Shown in pieces: positions 1-5,382 of a stretch of DNA of 7,229 bases. This stretch comes from Acidobacteriaceae bacterium (lineage in GTDB: Bacteria; Acidobacteriota; Terriglobia; Terriglobales; Acidobacteriaceae). Location: contig PLSH01000196.1 of the NCBI GenBank assembly GCA_003165095.1, positions 1 through 7,229 on the forward strand, given 5' to 3'. Made by a program: the position numbers and the translations under genes. The notes below the pieces were generated by a model that saw only the letters and a list, made by a program, of their open reading frames with translations, ran no database searches and was not told the origin of the DNA. The stretch's first letter is position 1. Every line of letters begins with the position of its first letter.

Positions 1-1
1 G

Positions 2-43
2 TATGACGAGCAACTGCACAGGTTTTTGCCGTTGCTGGGCTAA
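2..43 (+). CDS. Possible C-terminal tail of an upstream gene (partial)
   Basis: Reading from base 2, thirteen sense codons (YDEQLHRFLPLLG) run to a TAA at 41-43. The amphipathic, leucine-rich composition looks like the end of a real helical protein, while the other two plus-strand frames are less protein-like. Thirteen residues are too few to assign a family or even to be sure the gene exists. If real, it ends 36 nt before the compound hairpin at 79-141 and converges with the four-helix-bundle gene. Confidence 0.3.
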   Translation, partial: YDEQLHRFLPLLG

Positions 44-78
44 GCCCGCATTTCTCACAGGCGGCGAAAAATCGTAGC

Positions 79-141
79 GCCGGTCTCCAGACCGGGGCCT
101 CCGGCAAGCCCGCTTTTGGCTTGCTGGGGTGGGAGACCGGC
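79..141. repeat. Compound GC-rich imperfect palindrome (REP-like hairpin or terminator)
   Basis: The outer arms GCCGGTCTCC (79-88) and GGAGACCGGC (132-141) are perfect 10-bp complements. Inside them 103-110 pairs with 118-125 (GGCAAGCC against GGCTTGCT, one G-T wobble), extended by 99-102 with 126-129, leaving a 7-nt loop at 111-117. The left arm also contains its own mini-palindrome, CCGGTCTCCAGACCGG. On the minus strand the hairpin lies downstream of the four-helix gene stop (188) and is followed 7 nt later by five T residues (complement of 67-71), so it may act as a terminator for that gene. The long, asymmetric structure is equally typical of dispersed intergenic palindromes of the REP kind. 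Structure is seen; function is inferred. Confidence 0.5.
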
Positions 142-187
142 TGTCCTGGCATACCATCCCAAAGAACATTCCCTGCGGGTAACAGAC

Positions 188-646
188 CTAGCTCTTGCTA
201 TCGCGCGCAGCCTTCACGTAGTCGTGGGCCACCTGGATGTGCGCGGACTGGCTGGTCAGAAGTTGGCGGATGGGCAGCGGAAGGTTGCTCTCCAACGCCT
301 TCGCGTAGGCTTCCTTGGCAGCGTCCTCGCCCTGTTCGGCAGTGGCCAGTAGCGTGTGATCGCCCCCGCCAAGCCGGGACTTCAGGTCGGCCCAGGCGCG
401 GTGCGCTGTACCCGCGGCTGTCCCGCTCTCCTTGATGTCGTGTTCACCCTCCCAATGGAGAATCGACTCGATTGCGCCGCGAAACTCGGCGCGTTTGAGA
501 GACTCGGCGAAGAAATGGAGCTTGAGTGTCTCGTCTTTGAGTTCGTCGCCGATCTGCTGAAACGCTTCCTGGCTGTCAATAAGGACTTCGATAACGGAGT
601 GCAGGGTGGCTTCTGCTTCCCGCAGATCAAGGGACGGCTGGGTCAT
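188..646 (-). CDS. PA2169-family four-helix-bundle protein (DUF2383)
   Basis: A 152-aa soluble, almost entirely helical protein with no signal peptide or membrane segment, so probably cytoplasmic. It matches the PA2169/DUF2383 ferritin-like four-helix-bundle family along its full usual length (about 150 aa). Landmarks are an N-terminal helix with VIEVLIDSQEAFQ (18-30), the segment SGTAAGTAHRAWADLK (74-89), the hallmark EQGEDAAKEAYAKAL (104-118), and a C-terminal LPLPIRQLLTSQ...AHDYVKAARD (122-149). The family has no firmly established biochemical role; it is commonly found among stress-associated small proteins, and metal binding is unproven. The ATG at 646 is chosen because AAAGGAA (complement of 655-661) sits 8 nt upstream and the family homology begins there. 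A longer reading to 829 adds 61 residues of Arg/Trp/Gly-rich sequence without family similarity. It is divergent from the fic gene. Confidence 0.9.
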   Translation of the reverse strand: MTQPSLDLREAEATLHSVIEVLIDSQEAFQQIGDELKDETLKLHFFAESLKRAEFRGAIESILHWEGEHDIKESGTAAGTAHRAWADLKSRLGGGDHTLLATAEQGEDAAKEAYAKALESNLPLPIRQLLTSQSAHIQVAHDYVKAARDSKS

Positions 647-1005
647 GGAGATGATTCCTTTCGATATAGCACGAGTTGGGTTGCGCCAAGTAACTGCGCA
701 GGCAGGGTCCGGCGACTGCCAGTGCGATTCTCCTTCGCCGCCGGCAAGCTGAGGGAAATCGCGAAAACCCGAGCGCCCCCGCCTGACGAATGAACGCGCA
801 GCCCACCAGCGGCGGCCCGGCACGTTCACATACTATGAGGCGAGTTGAGCCCCAGCGGTTGCCTTGGGGGTCATTTGCTCTCGCGCAAATGAGGCTTGGC
901 GTCCAGCCATAAGGTCAGGGCCAGTGCATTGCGGGCTTCGCTTTTCATAGGCCGGCATCAGCATCGGGAGCTATCATCATCGAAAAGGAATGATCGGATT
1001 TGCTT
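647..1005. other. 359-nt divergent intergenic region without a recognisable gene
   Basis: The region lies between the starts of the four-helix-bundle gene (minus) and the fic gene (plus), so it should hold both promoters. I see the ribosome binding site of the minus gene (655-661), an extended -10-like TGCTATATC on the minus strand (663-671) that is too close to the start to be convincing, a perfect 8-bp hairpin (871-892), a weaker stem CCCCA/TGGGG (850-854 with 865-869), and the AAAAGGA preceding fic (983-989). No convincing -35/-10 pair is seen for fic. No open frame here looks like a real protein. Confidence 0.5.
871..892. repeat. Perfect 8-bp inverted repeat upstream of the fic gene
   Basis: TCATTTGC (871-878) and GCAAATGA (885-892) are exact complements around a 6-nt loop, TCTCGC. 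No T-run follows on either strand, so an intrinsic terminator is unlikely. Its position, about 115 nt upstream of the fic start in a divergent intergenic region, would suit an operator or an RNA hairpin in the leader, but that role is inference. Its AT-rich arms stand out from the GC-rich surroundings. Confidence 0.4.
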
Positions 1006-2433
1006 ATGACTGACTCTGAGGCAAAGATTCATGTTCTAGACGCGGCCTACAAGCCGTTCCCGACGTTTGCGGAATGGATGTCTCGGACTTCCGTCGATAC
1101 CGTGCGATGGGACCGGTATAACGCAGCTTTGCAAGACAGGCAAAGGGTTTCTGGCGAGGCTCTGAAGCGAGCCCGGGAGACGGTGAAGCGCGCCGCGGCG
1201 TTGGACACAGGCGCAATCGAGGGCCTGTACGAAGTGGACCGAGGATTTACGTTTTCGGTCGCGTTTGAAACCGCGGCCTGGGAAGTGGAACTCGCCAAAA
1301 AAGGCGAGAACGTTCGCCCCCTCTTTGAAGCGCAATTGCACGCGTATGACTATGTGCTCGACCTTGCGACGAAAGCGGAGCCGATCTCGGAAGCTGCGAT
1401 CCGGGTCCTGCACGAAGTTGTCTGTAAGGCTCAGGCGACCTACCGCGTGATGACGGCAGTTGGGCCGCAGGAACATGAGCTTGTAAAGGGACGATACAAG
1501 GCACTACCCAATCATGTGCGCACGCGTGACGGGGTAGATCACTCGTATGCACCGGTGGATGTGACACCAGCGGAGATGCAGCGACTGGTTGAGGAAATGC
1601 GTTCGGACGGATTTCTGGCGGTTCATCCGGTGCTTCAAGCGGCCTACGCACACTATGGACTGGTAGTTATTCATCCCTTCGCAGACGGAAATGGCCGCGT
1701 GGCACGGGCGCTGGCCTCGGCGTTCACTTATCGGGCGATTTCTATGCCGATCATGATTCTTTCGGAGCATAAAAACGCCTATCTGGATTCTTTAGAGGCA
1801 GCCGATAGCGGCAATTTTCAAGACTTCGCTAATTTCATGTTCCGTCGCTCGATCGACACCATGACACTAGTGGGAGATAGCATTCGCGGTGCCTTGGTCC
1901 CGACCGCCGCGGAATCCCTGGCCGCAATCAACGGCATCCCGGCACGATCCGGAAAACACGGCGAGCAACAAATAGACGAGGGGGGCACCCGGCTCTTGAG
2001 CGCCTTAACAAGAGCAATTGAAAAGGAACTCGCTGCGGTCAGAATAGGCAAAGTCCAGGGCAAGAGCGGGGTTGCACCAGGGGGACATCGGACCTATCTG
2101 CCGAGCCATCGACCTTCTCAAAACATTGGACAGCACCTCTACATCGAACTTCTCTCAGTTCAGCCCTCCAGGCTCCCGCAGGTCTCATTGCCTCCGGCTG
2201 TTGTTAAAACGGAATATGACCTGTTTGTTCCGCTGGAGGACAAGGGGGGGGAAGAATATCTCCTGAAGGACCGCGATGGGAGCGACGAGATTTTGATTCC
2301 CGTCGAGGACGCGATCCCGATCATCTCGGGCACGCTTCAAATTCGACTAGAGCTTTTTGCCCAACGAGTCGTAGCTGAACTGCTTGCAAACCTCGGTTTG
2401 GAAGTTGATCGAGCCAATGAACGACTCCGCTGA
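1006..2433 (+). CDS. fic: Fic-domain protein AMPylase (class II, self-inhibited)
   Basis: A 475-aa Fic-family protein. Fic enzymes usually transfer AMP from ATP to a hydroxyl side chain of a target protein. The catalytic motif HPFADGNGRVAR (223-234) is complete: the base His, the Asp and the Gly-Asn-Gly phosphate loop. The preceding flap KGRYKALPNHVRTRDG (161-176) normally docks the target peptide. The motif TGAIEG (68-73) fits the [S/T]xxxE[G/N] inhibitory helix; its location N-terminal to the Fic core defines class II, in which the Glu blocks productive ATP binding. The Fic fold ends near residue 297. The remaining 178 residues are unrecognised: a helical stretch (about 326-346), then beta-rich sequence with EYDLFVPLEDKGGEEYLL (403-420) and a final helix (441-471). 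The ATG at 1006 has GGA 7 nt upstream; an in-frame TTG at 1000 has the stronger AAAAGGA 10 nt upstream and would add two residues. No separate antitoxin gene adjoins it. Third codon positions look less GC-rich than in its neighbours, which may indicate transfer. The target is unknown. Confidence 0.93.
   Translation: MTDSEAKIHVLDAAYKPFPTFAEWMSRTSVDTVRWDRYNAALQDRQRVSGEALKRARETVKRAAALDTGAIEGLYEVDRGFTFSVAFETAAWEVELAKKGENVRPLFEAQLHAYDYVLDLATKAEPISEAAIRVLHEVVCKAQATYRVMTAVGPQEHELVKGRYKALPNHVRTRDGVDHSYAPVDVTPAEMQRLVEEMRSDGFLAVHPVLQAAYAHYGLVVIHPFADGNGRVARALASAFTYRAISMPIMILSEHKNAYLDSLEAADSGNFQDFANFMFRRSIDTMTLVGDSIRGALVPTAAESLAAINGIPARSGKHGEQQIDEGGTRLLSALTRAIEKELAAVRIGKVQGKSGVAPGGHRTYLPSHRPSQNIGQHLYIELLSVQPSRLPQVSLPPAVVKTEYDLFVPLEDKGGEEYLLKDRDGSDEILIPVEDAIPIISGTLQIRLELFAQRVVAELLANLGLEVDRANERLR
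2244..2251 (+). repeat. G8 homopolymer inside the fic coding sequence
   Basis: Eight consecutive G residues encode part of Lys-Gly-Gly-Glu in the C-terminal extension of the Fic protein. Such tracts can slip during replication; a gain or loss of one base would shift the frame after about residue 415 but leave the catalytic core intact. It could equally be a place where the assembly is wrong. Confidence 0.6.
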
Positions 2434-2469
2434 ACAATCACTCTGGATCGATTGGGCCGTCTTCATGCC

Positions 2470-4050
2470 TCAGTGCGCCCCCGGCGGCGGCGCCACGTAC
2501 TTCACCGGCTTCTTGAACAGCCACACCGCCCCCGCGCAGAAAAACGCCAGCACCGCCGTCCACCGGAAAATGTCCACATAAGCCAGCAGTGCCGATTGCT
2601 GCTGCATCAACCCGTACACCAGGCCGTAGGATCCGGGGCGCGCGCCCGCCGGACCCATCCTGTGGCTGAGATAGCCGGCAATCGCCGCGGACTTCTGCTG
2701 CAGCACCGCGGACGAAGTCCCAAGGTTCGCCGCCAGATAGCTCTGGTGCAGCGCCGACCGCCGGATCAGCGCCGTGGTGGCCATCGCAATGCCGATCGAC
2801 CCGCCGATATTGCGCAGCATGTTGAACAGGCCTGTCGCGTTCCCCATCTCCTGGTTCGACAGCGTTGAGGTGGTCATCGTCGCCAGCGGCACAAAAACAA
2901 AGCTCAGCGCAAACCCCGTCAGCGTGATCGGAATGAGCAACGTGTAAGGGCCGATGTCGAGATTGACCCTTCCGAAAATAAACGAGCAGACGCCAAACCC
3001 GATGAATCCCGCGCAGAGCAGCTTGCGGGGATCCATGCGCGAGCCGAGTACGCCAATAATCGGCGACCCCACAAACGATCCGATGCCGCGCGGTCCCACT
3101 ACCAGGCCGGCCGTGAACGCCGTGTACCCCAGAACCTCCTGGTAATAGAGCGGCAGGATGGCAATCGTGATGTAAATGCACATGCCCAGCAGCGCGATAA
3201 GAAAACAGCCGGTGCGGAAGTTGCGGTCTCTCAGCACACGCAGGTCGACCAGCCCGTTGGGCGTGGCCCAGCAGCGCCAGATCCATCCCATCAGCGCCAC
3301 CACCAGCGCCACCACCGCCCATCGTACCCACAGAGCGCCGAACCAATCGTCTTCCTGGCCCTTGTCGAGAACGATCTGCAGGCAGCCGGACCACACGATC
3401 AGTAGCCCGAAACCAAGATTGTCGAATGGGCCGACTTTAGCGTTCTTGATGTAGGGCGGGTCGTGTACGAATCGGGTGATCATGATGACCGCCAGAATGC
3501 CCACCGGGATGTTGATGTAAAAGGCATACCGCCAGCTGAATGTGTCGGTCAGCCATCCGCCCAGCGTGGGTCCGAGCACTGGCGCCACCACGATGCCCAG
3601 TCCGTAGGCGGCCATCGCCATCGAGCGCTTCTGCACCGGAAAGCTCTCGAGAAGGATCGATTGCGAAATCGGCTGCAGCGCGCCGCCGCCTGCTCCCTGC
3701 ATCACCCGCGCCAGCAGGATGATGCCCAGCGACGGAGCCGCGCCGCAGAAAAACGAGGCAATGGTGAAAATGATCACGCAGGTCAGCAGGAACCGCTTGC
3801 GCCCAAACCGCCGCCCAAACCAGTTGGAGGCTGGCAGAATCACCGCGTTGGCCACCAGGTAGCTGGTCAGCACCCACGTAGCCTCGGAGTTCGAGGCCGA
3901 CAGCGAGCCGGCGATGTACGGCAGCGCCACCGAGGCTATGGCGGTGTCCAGCACCTCCATGAACGTAGGCAGCATCACCGAGACCGTCACCAGCCACGGG
4001 TTGACGCCCTGGGTGAGCGGATAGCGGGCGTGAGCTGCGTCCGTGGCCAT
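2470..4050 (-). CDS. DHA2-family MFS drug/solute exporter (EmrB/QacA type)
   Basis: A 526-aa inner-membrane transporter, the usual length for the 14-TM DHA2 branch of the major facilitator superfamily, which exports drugs or other toxic compounds by proton antiport. Hallmarks in order: LDTAIASVALP in TM1 (34-44), WVLTSYLVANAVILPASNWF leading into motif A GRRFGRKR (79-86), ARVMQGAGGG (114-123), motif C GLGIVVAPVLGPTLGG (150-165) typical of antiporters, and the DHA2-typical NATGLFNMLRNIGGSIG (404-420). The C-terminus is short and cytosolic (FKKPVKYVAPPPGAH). The ATG at 4050 follows AAAGGG (complement of 4060-4065) by 9 nt; a longer reading to 4125 lacks homology. EmrB-type pumps often sit beside an EmrA/HlyD adaptor and a TetR or MarR regulator. 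Neither is in this window, so it is either a solitary pump or continues a set broken up by rearrangement. The substrate cannot be predicted. It converges with fic, the stops being 36 nt apart with no clear terminator between them. Confidence 0.94.
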   Translation of the reverse strand: MATDAAHARYPLTQGVNPWLVTVSVMLPTFMEVLDTAIASVALPYIAGSLSASNSEATWVLTSYLVANAVILPASNWFGRRFGRKRFLLTCVIIFTIASFFCGAAPSLGIILLARVMQGAGGGALQPISQSILLESFPVQKRSMAMAAYGLGIVVAPVLGPTLGGWLTDTFSWRYAFYINIPVGILAVIMITRFVHDPPYIKNAKVGPFDNLGFGLLIVWSGCLQIVLDKGQEDDWFGALWVRWAVVALVVALMGWIWRCWATPNGLVDLRVLRDRNFRTGCFLIALLGMCIYITIAILPLYYQEVLGYTAFTAGLVVGPRGIGSFVGSPIIGVLGSRMDPRKLLCAGFIGFGVCSFIFGRVNLDIGPYTLLIPITLTGFALSFVFVPLATMTTSTLSNQEMGNATGLFNMLRNIGGSIGIAMATTALIRRSALHQSYLAANLGTSSAVLQQKSAAIAGYLSHRMGPAGARPGSYGLVYGLMQQQSALLAYVDIFRWTAVLAFFCAGAVWLFKKPVKYVAPPPGAH

Positions 4051-4085
4051 GAGAGAGAACCCTTTGAGGGTAAACGATTGGTGCG

Positions 4086-4118
4086 CCGGCCGCCAGTGAC
4101 CGGGGGCACCGCGGCCGG
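4086..4118. promoter_or_regulatory. Inverted repeat in the leader of the MFS exporter gene
   Basis: CCGGCCGC (4086-4093) and GCGGCCGG (4111-4118) are perfect complements separated by 17 nt, 35 nt upstream of the exporter start codon. A second, smaller palindrome GAATC-G-GATTC (4145-4155) lies a little further out. Both sit in the divergent gap between the exporter and the DHH gene, where an operator would be expected. In the mRNA the first could also form a GC-rich hairpin. Function is inferred only; GC-rich palindromes arise easily by chance in such DNA. Confidence 0.35.
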
Positions 4119-4191
4119 AATGCAAGGGGCCTTATTGTGGTCCAGAATCGGATTCACCGGGCCGCAAAGATCTCCGCGCGTGCTCACCCGC

Positions 4192-4220
4192 TTGACACAA
4201 TCAGCCGATGCCTTGATGCT
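4192..4220 (+). promoter_or_regulatory. Candidate sigma-70-type promoter of the DHH gene
   Basis: A perfect -35 consensus TTGACA (4192-4197) is followed after 17 nt by GATGCT (4215-4220), a poor -10 with three of six consensus bases. Transcription would then begin near 4227 and give a leader of about 40 nt ending in the strong ribosome binding site at 4253-4259. The exact -35 box and the fitting distance are the evidence; the weak -10 lowers confidence. Confidence 0.4.
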
Positions 4221-4252
4221 AAACAGTTCCGGTTCCTTTGCATTTCCGGCCC

Positions 4253-4259
4253 AGGAGGG
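4253..4259 (+). promoter_or_regulatory. Strong Shine-Dalgarno that fixes a TTG start
   Basis: AGGAGGG lies 9 nt before a TTG at 4269. No ATG or GTG in the DHH frame lies at a usable distance, and the conserved N-terminus of the DHH family begins right after this TTG, so the site decides the start of the gene. Confidence 0.75.
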
Positions 4260-4268
4260 CCAAAGCTC

Positions 4269-5258
4269 TTGCGAGTTCGCGTCTTTTTCCACGACAAATG
4301 CTTCGACGGAGCTTGCTCAGCCTCCCTGTTCACGCGCTTTCATCGCCAGCGCATCGCACCGGGCGCGAGCTACTCATACCACGGGCTGGTACACCGCGCC
4401 GGCGCCCTCTTCAACGAGAGCGAATTTACCGGCGACGAAAACGCGATTGTCGACTTCAAGTACTCGCCCTCGCCGCGCATCACCTGGTGGTTCGATCATC
4501 ACCAGTCGGCCTTTCTCACTCCCCAGGACCACGAACACTTTCTCGCCTGCAAGCAGGATCCAGGTTGCGCCGCGCGCAAGTTTTTCGATCCCACCTATAC
4601 TTCGTGCACCGGTTTTCTCGCCCATATCGCCTCCACGCGCTATCAGTTCGACACCGCGCCGGTAGCCGAGCTCATCCGCTGGGCCGACATCGTGGACGGT
4701 GCGAAATACGAGAGCCCCGAGTCGGCTGTCGAAATGGCTGCCCCGGCCATGAAACTGACCCTGATCATCGAGGCCACCGAAGACCCCGATTTCATTCCTC
4801 GGCTCATTCCGCTGCTCACCGAGCTGTCGCTCAGCGAGGTGCTGAGCCAGCCGTTTGTCGCCCAGTTGCTGCCCCCGCTGCTCGAGCGCCACCAACGCGC
4901 TCTCGAGCTCATCCGCAGCCGCGCCGAGGAACGCGACGGCACCATCTTCTTCGACATCACCGACTATCCGCTCGAAGGCTTCAACAAGTTCATCCCCTAC
5001 TACCTCTACCCCAACGCCACCTACTCGATCGGCCTGTCAAAGTCCAGCTTCCGCACCAAGGTGGCCGTCGGTTCCAATCCCTGGACCAAGGCCGACCCCG
5101 CAACCATGGTCAACCTCGCCCAGGTCTGCGAGCGATACGGCGGCGGCGGCCATGCCCGCGTCGGCGCCATCAGCTTTCCTCCCGATCGCGAAGAGCAGGC
5201 CCGCGCCGCGGCCGCCGAAATCGTGGCCGAACTGCGCCAAAAGAACCCGCTCGCCTGA
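4269..5258 (+). CDS. DHH/DHHA1-family phosphoesterase
   Basis: A 329-aa cytoplasmic protein of the DHH superfamily, metal-dependent enzymes that cleave phosphodiester or phosphoanhydride bonds (nanoRNases, cyclic dinucleotide phosphodiesterases, RecJ, pyrophosphatases). Visible motifs: an N-terminal beta-strand with the variant metal motif HDKCFDG (8-14), where classical members have H-x-D-x-D-G; VDF (61-63); the eponymous DHH in WWFDHHQSAF (73-82); RWADIVDG (137-144), with the Asp that usually completes the metal site; and a C-terminal DHHA1 domain with the substrate-binding loop RYGGGGHARVGAISF (289-303). The order and length fit a single-domain-pair protein of the NrnA/GdpP-catalytic-unit size class, without RecJ's OB fold or GdpP's membrane and PAS parts. 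I cannot choose between oligoribonuclease, pAp phosphatase and cyclic-dinucleotide activity, so no symbol is given. The start is TTG, set by AGGAGGG 9 nt upstream. It is divergent from the exporter and followed 124 nt later by the NHL gene. Confidence 0.9.
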   Translation: MRVRVFFHDKCFDGACSASLFTRFHRQRIAPGASYSYHGLVHRAGALFNESEFTGDENAIVDFKYSPSPRITWWFDHHQSAFLTPQDHEHFLACKQDPGCAARKFFDPTYTSCTGFLAHIASTRYQFDTAPVAELIRWADIVDGAKYESPESAVEMAAPAMKLTLIIEATEDPDFIPRLIPLLTELSLSEVLSQPFVAQLLPPLLERHQRALELIRSRAEERDGTIFFDITDYPLEGFNKFIPYYLYPNATYSIGLSKSSFRTKVAVGSNPWTKADPATMVNLAQVCERYGGGGHARVGAISFPPDREEQARAAAAEIVAELRQKNPLA

Positions 5259-5306
5259 GCCAGCCGCCATTCCGCGCCCTTCCTGCCAAATCACATTCGT
5301 TTTGTG

Positions 5307-5376
5307 CCCCGGCGCGTAGAATGTGAGCCAACCATCTTTGTGCCTTCTTATACGTCTACACTTCATAACGCCGGGG
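5307..5376 (+). promoter_or_regulatory. Inverted repeat that could cover the NHL gene's ribosome binding site
   Basis: CCCCGGCG (5307-5314) is the exact complement of CGCCGGGG (5369-5376). The right arm contains most of the GGGGA that serves as ribosome binding site for the TTG start at 5383. If transcription begins upstream of 5307, the leader could fold and hide that site. The 54-nt loop is long, and no known riboswitch motif is recognised in it. Confidence 0.35.
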
Positions 5377-5382
5377 AATCCT

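Noticed and set aside
663..671. Extended -10-like TGCTATATC on the minus strand before the four-helix gene
   Set aside because: A transcript from it would begin inside the ribosome binding site and there is no -35 at a normal distance.
647..829. Longer N-terminus for the four-helix-bundle protein (start at 829)
   Set aside because: The extra 61 residues are rich in Arg, Trp, Gly and Pro and do not resemble the family, and the ATG at 646 has a good ribosome binding site at normal spacing.
990..1013. Seven-codon upstream frame (MIGFAYD) overlapping the fic start
   Set aside because: The only purine-rich stretch, AAAAGGA, touches its ATG directly, so translation is unlikely; it is probably a chance frame.
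2434..2469. Bidirectional terminator between the convergent fic and exporter genes
   Set aside because: Only a weak CAATC/GATTG pairing is present and no T-run follows on either strand.
2438..3394. Long minus-strand frame overlapping the exporter
   Set aside because: It is a shifted frame of the GC-rich exporter gene, rich in Arg and Gly, while the exporter frame shows all MFS motifs.
4051..4125. Longer start for the MFS exporter at 4125
   Set aside because: The added 25 residues cross a GC-rich palindrome and lack similarity to exporters; the ATG at 4050 has AAAGGG 9 nt upstream and the conserved N-terminus follows it.
4137..4268. GTG at 4137 as start of the DHH gene
   Set aside because: It would place the candidate promoter and the strong AGGAGGG inside the coding region and add 44 residues with no family similarity before the first beta-strand.
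5317..5322. TAGAAT as a -10 box for the NHL gene
   Set aside because: The hexamer is close to consensus but nothing like a -35 lies 15-19 nt upstream, so it is not listed as a promoter.
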